The position numbers and the translations under genes are program-made. DNA of 64,000 nt from Prevotella sp. UBA6447 (GTDB lineage: Bacteria; Bacteroidota; Bacteroidia; Bacteroidales; Bacteroidaceae): NCBI GenBank assembly GCA_002437115.1, contig DJOD01000039.1, forward strand, positions 6,013-70,012, given 5' to 3'. A model generated the notes under the pieces. It saw only the letters and a list, made by a program, of their open reading frames with translations, was not told the DNA's origin and searched no databases. Shown piece by piece: positions 9,657 to 19,306 of the stretch (its first letter is position 1; each line of letters starts with the position of its first letter).

Positions 9657-10105
9657 GTAAGGTTCACATTTTTTCAACGCACCACAAGGGGCGCATCCGC
9701 ACGCTTGCCAGTGGCTTCCGCAGACCAGCCATGGGCTATATTCAGACAGCACTACCGGGCTGCACAGCAAAGAGCAAAAGACACCGCTTGCAGCGAGCCG
9801 CGTAACCGACTGTAATACAGCGAATAACAAATCACAGAAAATAATAGCTTGAATTCAAAAAAAATAATAACTATTACTTCTGAAATAATAGCTTAAATTT
9901 CAAAATAACATCTATTATTTTTTGCGGTTCGACACCTATCTCCACGAAAAGGCACTTCTACACAATTTCCACTGGGTGGAACGCGTCGCCAGATGTGGCT
10001 AAAAGACTCGCCATGAACAACCTGGACAGGTTTCAAAACTTCGGCTGGGCACTTGCCCACAAGGGGAGGGCTTCGCCAAAAACGGCAGTCGGCCAAAAAT
10101 AAAAA
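9657..10105. other. Gene-free stretch with an AT-rich imperfect repeat
   Basis: No convincing gene is seen on either strand; short open frames here have no signal sequence, motif or promoter. At 9839-9920 a 12-base direct repeat (AAATAATAGCTT at 9839-9850 and 9883-9894) is accompanied by inverted copies such as CTATTATTT at 9912-9920, so 9883-9891 can pair with 9912-9920. The meaning is unknown. Confidence 0.5.
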
Positions 10106-10131
10106 GCCGCCTCAGGCTGAGCCCGAGGCGG
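10106..10131 (-). terminator. Terminator of the small lipoprotein gene
   Basis: A GC-rich hairpin with arms CCGCCTC (10107-10113) and GAGGCGG (10125-10131) is followed on the minus strand by CTTTTTATTTTT. It sits about 30 bases past the stop codon of the gene at 10161. Confidence 0.85.
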
Positions 10132-10160
10132 TGTCTCTCAATTTTCGTACGCGCTATAGC

Positions 10161-10343
10161 TTACTCAGCAGTAGCAGTTGTGTCAGCAGCAGCAGTTGTG
10201 TCAGCAACGGCAGTAGTGTCGGCTGTGCTGTCAACAACAGCGCTATCAGAGTCCTGAGCAGGAGCTGCAGACTCATTCTTATTGCCACAAGATGCGAAAG
10301 AGATAGCGGCCATAGCCACGAACATCAAAACTAATTTCTTCAT
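10161..10343 (-). CDS. Very small Ala/Thr/Asp-rich lipoprotein
   Basis: 60 residues. MKKLVLMFVAMAAISFASC is a signal peptide with lipobox FASC (Cys19). The mature part is about 40 residues of low complexity built from DTTA/ADTTA-like units with Ser, Asp and Glu, so it is probably disordered and acidic. Similar tiny lipoproteins are common in Prevotella and Bacteroides; the function is unknown. It has its own -7 element and a strong terminator, which suggests a separate and perhaps abundant transcript. Confidence 0.8.
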   Translation of the reverse strand: MKKLVLMFVAMAAISFASCGNKNESAAPAQDSDSAVVDSTADTTAVADTTAAADTTATAE

Positions 10344-10394
10344 TTTCTTTGCTTTTTAAAATCTGTAAAACAATCTATGTTTATTAAAACGCTG

Positions 10395-10402
10395 CAAAGA
10401 TA
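10395..10402 (-). promoter_or_regulatory. -7 promoter element of the small lipoprotein
   Basis: TATCTTTG on the minus strand, 52 bases ahead of the ATG at 10343, matches TAnnTTTG. No good -33 TTTG is found at the usual spacing. Confidence 0.55.
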
Positions 10403-10581
10403 AGGCTTTTTTCAATACGCCGATATATTTTTCCAAACTTTTTTTTGGCCTCTTCTGTAACTTTTTTGCAAATCGCTATATATCAAGCGATTACATAGTG
10501 TTAACCAATGTTAAAGTTTTTGTGTACCTTAACAGTTTGAAAATATGGAGCCTTCAGCGCAGTTTTGTCACCAGAAAAGCG

Positions 10582-10589
10582 TAACTTTG
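10582..10589 (+). promoter_or_regulatory. -7 promoter element of mtaB
   Basis: TAACTTTG lies 40 bases ahead of the mtaB start. A TTTG at 10564-10567 is only 14 bases upstream of it, shorter than the usual 17-23, so the -33 assignment is uncertain. Confidence 0.55.
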
Positions 10590-10628
10590 CATACCTATTA
10601 ATATTAAGGCAAAGAAAGACTTTCGCGA

Positions 10629-11969
10629 ATGATTGACACAAGCGCATTTCAAGGCAAGCGAGCGGCCTACTACACGCTCGGCTGCAAGCTCAACTTCTCG
10701 GAGACCTCGACCTTTGGCAAGACCTTGGCCGACATGGGCGTGGTGACTGCGGCCAAGGGCGAGCAAGCCGACATCTGCCTCATCAACACCTGCTCGGTAA
10801 CAGAGGTGGCCGACCACAAGTGCCGACAGGCCATCCACCGGATGGTGCGAGAAAACCCCGGGGCCTTCGTGGTGGTGACGGGCTGCTATGCGCAGCTTGA
10901 GGGCGATACCATCAGCCAGATACCGGGCGTTGACTTGGTGTTGGGTTCCAACGAGAAAGCCAACCTCATACAATACCTCTCTGACGCGTGGGCGCAACCT
11001 CGCGAGGGTCACCTGCACCAGCACCACGGCGTGAGGACGAAAGACATCAAGACGTTCCAGCCGTCGTGCTCACGCGGAAACCGCACGCGCTACTTCCTCA
11101 AGGTGCAAGACGGATGCAACTACTTTTGCACCTATTGCACCATTCCCTTCGCGCGCGGCCGGTCGCGCAACCCCACCATCGCGTCGCTCGTGGCGCAGGC
11201 GGAGCAGGCGGCCGCCGAAGGGGGCAAGGAGATTGTGCTCACGGGTGTTAATATCGGTGACTTCGGCGAGACCACACACGAGCGGTTCATCGACCTCGTG
11301 AAAGCTCTCGATGGCGTGGAGGGCATACGCCGCTTCCGCATCAGCAGCCTTGAGCCCGACCTGATGAGCGACGAACTAATCGACTACTGTGCGCACAGCC
11401 GTGCCTTCATGCCCCACTTCCACGTGCCGCTGCAAAGCGGCAGCGACGAGGTGCTGCGGCTCATGCACCGCCGATACGACACGAAGCTCTTCGCCCACAA
11501 GATACACCTGATCAAAGAGAAGATGCCAGATGCCTTCATCGGTGTCGACGTGATGGTGGGCTGCCGGGGCGAGAAACCTGAGCACTTCGAGGAGTGCCAT
11601 GAGTTTCTCAAAGCGTTGCCTGTCACACAGCTACATGTGTTTCCCTACTCGGAACGTCCGGGCACGGCCGCACTCCGCATACCCTACGTGGTGGACGACA
11701 AGGAGAAGAAACTGCGTGCACACCGACTGTTGAAACTCTCTGACGAGAAGACCCAGGCCTTCTATGCCAACCACATTGGCCATGAGGCCGACGTGCTCTT
11801 TGAGAAAGCAGCAAGGGGAAAGGCCATGCACGGCTTTACGGAAAACTACATCCGCGTAGAGCTGTCTCCCGCGCAAGCGCGAGAGGAGTACGACAACCAA
11901 ATCCTGCACGTCAGACTGGGCGACTTCAACCATGACAAGTCGGCTCTGAAGGCTGAAATATTGGAATGA
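10629..11969 (+). CDS. mtaB: tRNA t6A37 methylthiotransferase MtaB (radical SAM)
   Basis: 446 residues. The N-terminal UPF0004 domain has three cluster cysteines (YTLGCKLN, INTCSV, VTGCYAQ). The radical SAM motif CNYFCTYC lies near residue 160, followed by IPFARGRSRN. A TRAM-like C-terminal region ends the protein. The gap-free TLGCKLN start and the overall pattern fit the MtaB clade, which adds a methylthio group to N6-threonylcarbamoyladenosine at position 37 of tRNAs, rather than MiaB or RimO. It is followed after 45 bases by a glycosyltransferase gene, probably in the same transcript. Confidence 0.92.
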   Translation: MIDTSAFQGKRAAYYTLGCKLNFSETSTFGKTLADMGVVTAAKGEQADICLINTCSVTEVADHKCRQAIHRMVRENPGAFVVVTGCYAQLEGDTISQIPGVDLVLGSNEKANLIQYLSDAWAQPREGHLHQHHGVRTKDIKTFQPSCSRGNRTRYFLKVQDGCNYFCTYCTIPFARGRSRNPTIASLVAQAEQAAAEGGKEIVLTGVNIGDFGETTHERFIDLVKALDGVEGIRRFRISSLEPDLMSDELIDYCAHSRAFMPHFHVPLQSGSDEVLRLMHRRYDTKLFAHKIHLIKEKMPDAFIGVDVMVGCRGEKPEHFEECHEFLKALPVTQLHVFPYSERPGTAALRIPYVVDDKEKKLRAHRLLKLSDEKTQAFYANHIGHEADVLFEKAARGKAMHGFTENYIRVELSPAQAREEYDNQILHVRLGDFNHDKSALKAEILE

Positions 11970-12014
11970 GAAAGCTAAAACATCAAAGATAACAAAACTA
12001 AAAACAACGGGAAA

Positions 12015-13040
12015 ATGAACGTGGCTATTGTCATCTTGAACTGGAACGGCAGCAACATGTTGCGCCAGTACCTTCCAACGGTCGTGAAATACTCGCGCGA
12101 CGATGCCGACATCTGGGTGGCCGACAACGCCTCGACCGACGACTCCAAACAAGTGCTGGAGCACGACTTCCCACAGGTGAAATGGCTGCAGCTCGACAAA
12201 AACTACGGGTTTGCCGAGGGCTACAATCGTGCCTTGCGACAGATTGACACGGAATACTACGTGCTGCTCAACTCGGACGTGGAGGTGACGCACGGCTGGC
12301 TCACGCCACTCATTGAATTTATGGACAGCCATGCGAACGTGGCAGCCTGCCAACCTAAGGTGCTATCGGAGATCGACAAAGACCGCTTTGAGTATGCCGG
12401 CGCGTCGGGAGGATTCATTGACCGCTACGGATACCCGTTCTGCCGAGGGCGCATCTTCGACACTGTGGAGGACGACAACGGGCAGTATGACTACCAGATG
12501 GATGTGCTCTGGGCCACGGGTGCCTGCCTGATGATACGCGCCAAAGACTATTGGGAGGCTAAGGGGCTCGATGGCCGCTTCTTTGCCCACAACGAGGAGA
12601 TAGACCTCTGCTGGCGGATCCGCCAACGGGGACGACGCGTGGTGTGCATCCCCGAGAGCACCGTCTACCACGTAGGGGGCGGCACCCTGCCCAAAGGCAA
12701 CCCGATGAAGACCTTCCTCAACTTCAGGAACAACCTGACCATGCTCTACAAGAACCTGCCCGACGACGAGCTTGCCAGCGTCATGCGGATGAGGTGCCTA
12801 CTCGACTACGTGGCCGCTGTGGAGACGCTGGTCGTCAACCGCAACTGGGGCGACTTCAAGGCCATCATCAAGGCGCGCCGCGCCTTCAATCGATGGAAGC
12901 ACAAGTTTGACGCCGACCGTGAAGAGATACGCGCCACGAGGACCGTTAATCCCGTACCTGGACGTGTCGGCTTCAGCATACTGTGGCAGTATCATGTGAG
13001 AGGACTGAAGAAGTTCTCGCAACTGCCATGTGGAAAATAA
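12015..13040 (+). CDS. Family 2 glycosyltransferase
   Basis: 341 residues. Residues 1-40 give the GT2 nucleotide-binding opening (VAIVILNWNGSNML, ADNASTDDS) and LLNSDVEVTHGWL holds the DXD-like metal site. NEEIDLCWRIRQRG, about residue 195, is typical of rhamnosyl- and other transferases with a GT-A fold. There is no clear membrane segment, so it is probably cytoplasmic or peripheral, acting on cell-surface glycan precursors. It stands alone, far from the main polysaccharide locus. Confidence 0.9.
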   Translation: MNVAIVILNWNGSNMLRQYLPTVVKYSRDDADIWVADNASTDDSKQVLEHDFPQVKWLQLDKNYGFAEGYNRALRQIDTEYYVLLNSDVEVTHGWLTPLIEFMDSHANVAACQPKVLSEIDKDRFEYAGASGGFIDRYGYPFCRGRIFDTVEDDNGQYDYQMDVLWATGACLMIRAKDYWEAKGLDGRFFAHNEEIDLCWRIRQRGRRVVCIPESTVYHVGGGTLPKGNPMKTFLNFRNNLTMLYKNLPDDELASVMRMRCLLDYVAAVETLVVNRNWGDFKAIIKARRAFNRWKHKFDADREEIRATRTVNPVPGRVGFSILWQYHVRGLKKFSQLPCGK

Positions 13041-13079
13041 CATCTTAGAAAACGCCGACGAACCTGCCCATTGTCGCAG

Positions 13080-13116
13080 AAAGGCCGCTTGTCACAACGA
13101 GTGACAAGCGGCCTTT
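13080..13116. terminator. 16-bp stem bidirectional terminator
   Basis: Arms 13080-13095 and 13101-13116 are exact reverse complements with loop AACGA, starting with AAAGGCC and ending with GGCCTTT. It lies between two convergent genes (glycosyltransferase ending at 13040, TlpA-like ending at 13155), so it probably serves both. Confidence 0.85.
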
Positions 13117-13154
13117 CTTGTTATTCGTCGTACGGTGCGACGATTTTCGAGTGC

Positions 13155-14285
13155 TTATTTACCTAATGTCTCGTCAAGATACTTATAGAAATCCTCGCTC
13201 TCACCCACGATGACCTTGCTGATCTTGCCCTCGGGACTAACCACAATCTTGGTGGGGAAGCCACTGATACCATAAAGCACAGTGACATCGGGTTTGCCCT
13301 CGTTGCGCACATGGAGCCAAGGCAATTCGTGCTTCTTCACGGCATCGCGCCACTTTTGGTCGGTGTCGTTGCAGTCGATGCCGAGAATCTCCAATTTGTT
13401 CTTATACTTGGCATAGTATTCCTTCATCTTGGGCATACCCTTGATGCACCATCCACACCATGAGCCCCAAAAGTCAAGCACCACGGTCTTGCCCCTCAGA
13501 CTGCTCAGGCTGATGTTCTTGCCGTCGATGCTCTTCAGCGTGAAGTCGGGAGCATCCTTGCCGTCGGCCACTTTCTTCTTGGCCTCTTCGCGATCGAGTG
13601 TCTTCTGCGACCGCATAGCATAGTTGTCAATCAGGGTCTTCAGGCGTCCCTCGCGCACGGCAGGCGACAAGGCTGCGATGGCCTCCTTGTACTTATCGGC
13701 ACTAATCTGGTACAAAAGATACTGGCTGCCCTCATCATCAGGATGGGCTTTGATGTAGTTGAGCGAAGCTTCGGACATATCATCCTGTATTTTCTGATAA
13801 GCCTTGTCCACCACTTCCTCAAGCGAATCTTCATTGGCGCCCTGCTTCACCTTGGCCTGGTAATCGCTACTCAAGTTCTTGACCGCCTCATCAAACGGCT
13901 TGGTCACCTTGCGAGCCTGCTCCACCTGCTTATAGTAGCTGCTGCCGGAGAGCGTGTAGTCGGAGAGTGTGCCCGTAATCTTCAAGTCCTCGCCGGGCAT
14001 GGCCATGGTCAACAGATAGCCACTCATGGGCTGTGCGCCCTCACCCTTCGGATGGCGAATCTGCAAGAGGAGATTCTTAGGTTGGTCTACCTGGATGTGG
14101 AAATCGAAGGCTCCATCCTTGCCTATCACCTTCATCGTCTGGTCCACGTCATTGGTGAGAATGGTCTTAGCCACCAACGTGTCGTTTCCAAGTCCTTGCA
14201 AGTTGCCGGAGACATGGAGGTCGCCTGCCATGACATTCATGCTGAGTGCCAAGCAGGTTGCTGCTAACATAAGTTTTTTCTTCAT
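13155..14285 (-). CDS. TlpA-family thiol-disulfide oxidoreductase with N-terminal DUF4369-like domain
   Basis: 376 residues from the ATG at 14285 (three codons after a possible earlier start). The signal peptide is MKKKLMLAATCLALSMNVMA. Residues about 25-125 resemble DUF4369 (a beta-rich domain common before Bacteroidota thioredoxins), a helical segment follows, and from about 235 a thioredoxin fold contains the active site SWCGWC and the cis-Pro region SGFPTKI. It probably acts in the periplasm as a reductase or redox relay. It is last in a run of minus-strand genes and ends before the terminator at 13080-13116. Confidence 0.88.
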   Translation of the reverse strand: MKKKLMLAATCLALSMNVMAGDLHVSGNLQGLGNDTLVAKTILTNDVDQTMKVIGKDGAFDFHIQVDQPKNLLLQIRHPKGEGAQPMSGYLLTMAMPGEDLKITGTLSDYTLSGSSYYKQVEQARKVTKPFDEAVKNLSSDYQAKVKQGANEDSLEEVVDKAYQKIQDDMSEASLNYIKAHPDDEGSQYLLYQISADKYKEAIAALSPAVREGRLKTLIDNYAMRSQKTLDREEAKKKVADGKDAPDFTLKSIDGKNISLSSLRGKTVVLDFWGSWCGWCIKGMPKMKEYYAKYKNKLEILGIDCNDTDQKWRDAVKKHELPWLHVRNEGKPDVTVLYGISGFPTKIVVSPEGKISKVIVGESEDFYKYLDETLGK

Positions 14286-14333
14286 GATAAACATATATTA
14301 AGAATTAATGTTTACTAATGTGCAAGTGCCCTT

Positions 14334-14978
14334 TCAAGCCTTTTCAGCACGCTCCAACTTGTCGAAAATGCCGTCGAACACCCGATGGAGGCGATCCTTG
14401 TCGGCAATCACCTCGCGCAGGAGCTTGATGCGCTTCTCATTGGGGGAGTTGGGTATCCACAGCTTGATGTAACCGTTGGCACCATACTTATTGTCCATGT
14501 GGCTGCTAAAACGTTCCCACTGACCCTTGCGGTCGAGCTCGGGATAGTTCTCCAAGCCATACTCAACCGCCCGCTCGAAGACTACACTGGGCTCCAAGTC
14601 GCGGTCGGCCTCAGCCACTACCATGCCATAGATGCTGCGCGGCGCGTGGGAGGCCGAAGCCCTGTGGTCCTCCACAGCCTCCTTCATAATTCGCAGTTGC
14701 TCAGGCGAGAACCAGCGACGCAAGCGCACATCTGCGGCAAGGATCTTGCCGCCCGTGATATGGTGGATGGCGCGCGGCCCCTCCATGCCCAAGTCGTGAT
14801 AGGCCGCAATGACATAGACCATGTTGATGTCAGCACCTGTCGCGGGCACCAAGTCCAGGGCGTTTTTGATGACGCGCAGCACATGGCCAATGCCGTGGCT
14901 TTGCCCAAAAGCATTATAACGCGGCAGAATCTCGCGCTCCACAAAGCTCATGATTTCAAGGTTGACGTGTTGTTGCAT
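14334..14978 (-). CDS. HD-domain phosphohydrolase
   Basis: 214 residues. An HD superfamily metal site is visible: His at about 28-32 (GQSHGIGHV), the HD pair in AAYHDLGM (61-62) and a later His/Asp in VEDHRAS and VAEADR. The substrate is unknown; the family includes nucleotide and cyclic-nucleotide hydrolases. It begins only a few bases after the end of menA on the same strand, so it is likely in one operon. It has no signal peptide and is predicted to be cytoplasmic. Confidence 0.8.
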   Translation of the reverse strand: MQQHVNLEIMSFVEREILPRYNAFGQSHGIGHVLRVIKNALDLVPATGADINMVYVIAAYHDLGMEGPRAIHHITGGKILAADVRLRRWFSPEQLRIMKEAVEDHRASASHAPRSIYGMVVAEADRDLEPSVVFERAVEYGLENYPELDRKGQWERFSSHMDNKYGANGYIKLWIPNSPNEKRIKLLREVIADKDRLHRVFDGIFDKLERAEKA

Positions 14979-14981
14979 GGC

Positions 14982-15935
14982 TTACTCTATATTACAAAAC
15001 AATAGTATCTGTGCTGCGGTGGTGATGCCATACACAAACAAGTTGCGCGCTGTCAGTCCCAGCACTTTGTTGAGTTCCCTACCCTTTCCGATGTCGGCCA
15101 TTGTTCTTGCGGTTGCCAGGTGGGGTACAAGATACAAGGAAGCAAGCAACACATAGCCGCCAATCTTCCACCAAGGCGTATCCAACTCGAGAACAAGAAA
15201 ACTGAACAGGAATAATTCTGCCAAGAAAGGCAATATCTCGTAAAGTCTTTCAGCTAATTGCGCGCCCAAACGAACCACAAGCGTCAGCTTGCCACTGGCC
15301 AAGTCTTGGTCGCGGTCGCGGTAATTGTTCACCAACAGCAACGTGTCTATCACCAAGCCGCAGCAAACGCCTACTATGAGCACATAAATATTGAACCCCT
15401 GCCAGTAGACCGGCATGAGGACATACCATGTGAAATAGACGGGTACGATGCCAAAAAAGACAAGTACCAAGACATCGCCCAAGCCTTTGGAAGCGAAAAA
15501 GGTGGTGTAGAGGAAGGCGCAGACTACACAGAAGGCACCCACGACTACCATCCCACAACCTCCATAAACAATGAGCGGCAAACCTGTCAGGCAAGCGCAT
15601 ACAGACGTGACAGCTATGGCCACGCGCATAGCTGGCAAGGTGACCCAGCCCTCGGCGCAAGCACGCTTGGGGCCAAGGCGGGTCTGCCTGTCGTCACCTC
15701 CGCGCACAAAGTCAAAGTAATCGTTGATCAGGTTGGAGTCAATCTGCATGAACCAGGCGAACAACAGGCACAAGACAGCTGGCATAACAGGGAAGCAAAC
15801 CCACCCCACCGTCTTCACGGCCAAAGCCATACCGATAATGACGGGCACGGCTGCGGCGGAGAGGGTCTTAGGACGTGTGGCAAGGAGCCATGCCCGCAGG
15901 CTGTTAACATGGATGATTTCGTTGTTTGCTTGCAT
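14982..15935 (-). CDS. menA: 1,4-dihydroxy-2-naphthoate polyprenyltransferase (menaquinone synthesis)
   Basis: 317 residues, UbiA family, with about eight to nine hydrophobic helices. The first Asp-rich motif NLINDYFDFVRGGDD and the following RLGPKRA are characteristic of MenA. The second Asp-rich site is in NNYRDRDQDLASGK. It prenylates DHNA in the inner membrane to form demethylmenaquinone, the Bacteroidota quinone. No other men genes are nearby. The HD-domain gene follows after 3 bases. Confidence 0.93.
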   Translation of the reverse strand: MQANNEIIHVNSLRAWLLATRPKTLSAAAVPVIIGMALAVKTVGWVCFPVMPAVLCLLFAWFMQIDSNLINDYFDFVRGGDDRQTRLGPKRACAEGWVTLPAMRVAIAVTSVCACLTGLPLIVYGGCGMVVVGAFCVVCAFLYTTFFASKGLGDVLVLVFFGIVPVYFTWYVLMPVYWQGFNIYVLIVGVCCGLVIDTLLLVNNYRDRDQDLASGKLTLVVRLGAQLAERLYEILPFLAELFLFSFLVLELDTPWWKIGGYVLLASLYLVPHLATARTMADIGKGRELNKVLGLTARNLFVYGITTAAQILLFCNIE

Positions 15936-16009
15936 ATCTGAATAGGTTTTTCAAGTTGCCCTCACACCTCTTTCGTCGCCCTCACGACCTTAGCCAGACG
16001 GGAGTTGCG

Positions 16010-18364
16010 TCAGTTGAAGAAGTTCCAACTTACGCCAAACCGGAACACCCTGCCGTTGAGCGGGTAGTGGGGCGTGTAAAAGTAACTGCCGCTACCGTCG
16101 TTAATATGGCTCATCATGACGAAAAAGCGCGTGTGTTTGAGGTGGAAATTGGCATAGACATTGATGAGCGGATAGTTTCCGACCTCTGTCTTATGTTCGC
16201 CAGCCTGCACCGCATATTGTCCAAGCGAAGGCACATAGTCGGGAGCCTTGTACTTGGTGAAATAGCGCACATCTGCACCAAGGTCACATTTGAGCACATG
16301 GGCTATCTTGAACCTTAGAAAAAGATTGGTGTAAACATTGACCAAAGGCAAAGGCAGCGCCTCATCATCGGTAGACTTCTGCAGGGTAACCACACTTTCC
16401 CAGTTGAGCGGTCCGAAAGTGAAATCCTGCTTCAAGTCGGCAGTGAACACCGAAATTGGGCTTCCTGCCTGGCTGACGTGTACCGAATTGCCGAAACGTC
16501 CGTCATCGGTAACATTATAAGAGGTTGCAAAATAGGTGTAGTTACGAATCTCATCGAAGGCCACACGGAGCGACGTACGTGTCTTCTGGTAGCTAAGTAC
16601 GCCCTGCGCGCGGAAGTGGTCAATCATCGAGAGGTCATCGTTGTCCCACCATGCGTGGCGCGACTGATAGTGACGGTAGTAGAAAGAGGGCTTCTCATGG
16701 TGATAGAAACCAGAGGCAGCTAACGTCACGGTGTCCTTGAACAAGGGAAAGTTGACATCGGCACCACCGTCCACATGAATCTCACCCGCATTGACACCGA
16801 CCACGCCGAACTCGCCCGTGACGTTGTAATGAATGGTCTTGCCCAGCGTTTTGACAAGCTGGGCACCCACGCTCAGCGCGTGCTCGTTCCAAGAGCGCAT
16901 GGCTGTGGAATCGGGCAATGTGAAATGTCGCAACTCATGGGTTCCGAAAACCTTCAACCCTGCCTTGGCCCACTTGTTGAAGCCCTCCAGCAAGGATATG
17001 GCCAGCGTGTTACGCAAGCTCCAGTGGGTGGTCTTGTCGTAGATGGAATCGCCACTCAATTTCTCGGCAACCAAGTAATCATTCAAGTAATAATTGTCAG
17101 GAGTCTGGTAAGCCTCATAGATACGGCGGTAGTTACTAAGTTCGAGCGTGTGGATAAAACTGGTGACTGGCACGTACTCATCCTTGAGCCATGAGGTGTC
17201 TTGTTTGGTCTTGTTGGTAAGCGCGATAAGACTGTCTGCCACTGTCTTGCCATTGACAGCCACACGTTCTCCATTTGAATGCGACGGTGTAGAAGCGGCA
17301 TTGGACACGCTGTCTTTCGCCTGACGCACACCAATCTTGGCGTTGTCGGGACGCCCCGCAAAAGCGGCGTTGAGATCCTTCGTATCCTTCTTCACAGCAT
17401 CTCCAGCCTGGCGAGCCTTGTGCGCGGCCGCTACCTGAGCTTGGCGTTCCTTCGCCTCGCGTTGGGAGGCCATGGCAAACTTGCGCGCGGCAATCTCCTC
17501 GGCTGTCATCGGGACCTTGCGCTTGAAGCCAAGGCTATAACGCTGGGTGAAGAAAAGGTGCTGGTTGTCGTTGCGGTTCCAGTTGCGCGAGAGCATGGTG
17601 GGTATTTCCGAGGTCTGGAACGACTCATCATACGACTCGGGATGAGTAATGTAATTGTCATTAGTGATGCCACCATTCTCCGTCACCTTTTGGTGGTTGG
17701 TCGACATCAGGAGATGCGCCTGGTAGCGGTCGCCGATGTAAGAGCCGTACATGGTGTAATCGAAATGTGACGTTGACTGACTGTCGTAATAGCCACGCCC
17801 ATAAAGATAGTCGAACTTAAAGCCCACGCCAATACGTTTGCCGGCGTTGACGCCAAACTTTGCCGTGAGATGATCTTCACCATTGGTACGGTCGCCACAG
17901 TTGTTGTAAGTGAGGTTGGTAAAGGGCGACAAAGTGTTCGTGAAATGGAAATCCTGGACGGGCGTAATGAAATAGTCGTAGGGATCGGCAAACAGGAACT
18001 GGGAGGACTGACGACGATCAATAAACACTCGCGCTTGACGCGGAGAGCCAAGATTGCCCGTGGTGTTGTATTCTCCACGCAAGCCCGTAGTGAAGAGCGT
18101 GTTCATATACATGTGCGACAAGGTGTCGAGCTGCGCAGGGCGACGGTCGCCAAAGCGGGGGTCAACCGTCCACACGTAGATGCCACGCGGTATTTCCTTG
18201 TGTCCCGAAGTTGAATCGGGACGCTCGCGACGCTGGGATGCCATGGTGACATTGCCATTCTCATCCATCGAGTTGTAATTGTCAGCATCCGCACGTCTCA
18301 CCTGTGCCGTGGCGGAAGCGACAGCACAACACAGGAACAAGAGGGAGAAAAGAAGTTTCTTCAT
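16010..18364 (-). CDS. Putative outer-membrane porin (Porin_10 family)
   Basis: 784 residues from the ATG at 18364, whose A is shared with the TGA of the upstream gene (TGATG). The signal peptide is MKKLLFSLLFLCCAVASATAQ. The mature protein is rich in aromatic, alternating segments and ends GVSWNFFN, a C-terminal beta-strand ending in Phe-Asn as in outer-membrane barrels. The length and the N-terminal DPRFGDR region fit the Bacteroidota putative porin family. A Lys/Ala/Arg-rich stretch at about 290-360 is probably a large loop or insertion. The solute is unknown. Confidence 0.82.
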   Translation of the reverse strand: MKKLLFSLLFLCCAVASATAQVRRADADNYNSMDENGNVTMASQRRERPDSTSGHKEIPRGIYVWTVDPRFGDRRPAQLDTLSHMYMNTLFTTGLRGEYNTTGNLGSPRQARVFIDRRQSSQFLFADPYDYFITPVQDFHFTNTLSPFTNLTYNNCGDRTNGEDHLTAKFGVNAGKRIGVGFKFDYLYGRGYYDSQSTSHFDYTMYGSYIGDRYQAHLLMSTNHQKVTENGGITNDNYITHPESYDESFQTSEIPTMLSRNWNRNDNQHLFFTQRYSLGFKRKVPMTAEEIAARKFAMASQREAKERQAQVAAAHKARQAGDAVKKDTKDLNAAFAGRPDNAKIGVRQAKDSVSNAASTPSHSNGERVAVNGKTVADSLIALTNKTKQDTSWLKDEYVPVTSFIHTLELSNYRRIYEAYQTPDNYYLNDYLVAEKLSGDSIYDKTTHWSLRNTLAISLLEGFNKWAKAGLKVFGTHELRHFTLPDSTAMRSWNEHALSVGAQLVKTLGKTIHYNVTGEFGVVGVNAGEIHVDGGADVNFPLFKDTVTLAASGFYHHEKPSFYYRHYQSRHAWWDNDDLSMIDHFRAQGVLSYQKTRTSLRVAFDEIRNYTYFATSYNVTDDGRFGNSVHVSQAGSPISVFTADLKQDFTFGPLNWESVVTLQKSTDDEALPLPLVNVYTNLFLRFKIAHVLKCDLGADVRYFTKYKAPDYVPSLGQYAVQAGEHKTEVGNYPLINVYANFHLKHTRFFVMMSHINDGSGSYFYTPHYPLNGRVFRFGVSWNFFN

Positions 18365-18585
18365 CAAAATTTGATACGTAAGGCACTTTCCACTATCTTG
18401 AACACCACGGCCACCAAGAGGATGAAGGTTCCCGTGGTGTGGTCAGACCAGTAGTAGATGGCCACGCCAATTACGGCAAGGAGCATAAAAATAATGTTCA
18501 GCACATTGCGCAGCCGTAGATGGTTGTCCTTCGTTTCTTGCTCGCCACGGTGCCTGTGTTCCAAAAAATCGTTTCCGTTTACCAT
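18364..18585 (-). CDS. Small two-helix inner-membrane protein
   Basis: 73 residues. A charged N-terminus (about 1-27) is followed by two hydrophobic segments (about 28-47 and 52-69) and the end ESALRIKF. The stop codon shares one base with the start codon of the porin gene, which indicates tight coupling. No family is recognised. It lies between DUF4468 and the porin in one direction. Confidence 0.75.
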   Translation of the reverse strand: MVNGNDFLEHRHRGEQETKDNHLRLRNVLNIIFMLLAVIGVAIYYWSDHTTGTFILLVAVVFKIVESALRIKF

Positions 18586-18605
18586 AGAGAAGAGAAGCTA
18601 CGGTA

Positions 18606-19283
18606 TTAGTAAGCCAGGTTGAGAACCTTGCAAACACGTCCGAAGATGTTGTCCTTGCGGTCGATGGTTTTGCGGCGAAACTTGCCACTATACTTAGATA
18701 GTTTGGTGCCTTTCTTGCTGAGTGCCCACTCGTCGGTAATCCACTCTTCTGCCTTCGTCTCCATGCCCTGTGTGTCTGGACGCTCAAGCTCATACTGGTA
18801 GCCCATGCGTTCCATGGTGAGGTGCAAGTGGCCATCTGTTGCCTTGGCTATGAGTGTGTAGTTGAATAGCGACTGGTCGAGGTTGAGGGCCGTCTTGCTG
18901 AAGACGAGCCATTCCTGAATACGCGCGCCTATCGTATGCATAGCCTTGTCGTCGATGGATATTTTGCTGATGGGTTTCACCTGGTTGGGCTCTTTGATGA
19001 TGTCTTCCATCACGCCGCGCACCTTCTCGTATATCTGGTCGGCTGTCATGCCCGGCACGTCCTTGTCGAGCGTGAACACGACCTTGCCGTCCACCACAGG
19101 TACCGCACCAGCAAGGTACTTGGCCTCCACAACTTTTTTCTTCTTTTCGAAGAGTGAACGGCGCTCTGCGTTCTGCACCTTCATTTGTTTGGCTTTTCCC
19201 TTTGAAGCCTCCCATGTGTTTTGCGCCATGCCCATCAAGGGGAAGAGCATCAGGATGGCAAAAAGTATTTTCTTCATTTTCAT
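18606..19283 (-). CDS. DUF4468 domain-containing secreted protein
   Basis: 225 residues. The signal peptide ends at about residue 20 (PLMGMAQ). The mature part has a basic coiled segment (about 28-52) then VVDGKVVFTLDKDVPGMTADQIYEKV, typical of the DUF4468 fold found in Bacteroidetes. Known structures of the domain resemble TBP-like folds, but no function is established. It has a TAACTTTG promoter element at 19307-19314 and leads into the small membrane protein and porin genes. Confidence 0.8.
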   Translation of the reverse strand: MKMKKILFAILMLFPLMGMAQNTWEASKGKAKQMKVQNAERRSLFEKKKKVVEAKYLAGAVPVVDGKVVFTLDKDVPGMTADQIYEKVRGVMEDIIKEPNQVKPISKISIDDKAMHTIGARIQEWLVFSKTALNLDQSLFNYTLIAKATDGHLHLTMERMGYQYELERPDTQGMETKAEEWITDEWALSKKGTKLSKYSGKFRRKTIDRKDNIFGRVCKVLNLAY

Positions 19284-19306
19284 CCAATATTTATCTATCC
19301 AATAAG

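Noticed and set aside
9606..10096. Two short minus-strand frames in the pheT upstream region
   Set aside because: The first overlaps the pheT promoter; neither shows a signal peptide or motif that a lipoprotein or small protein would need.
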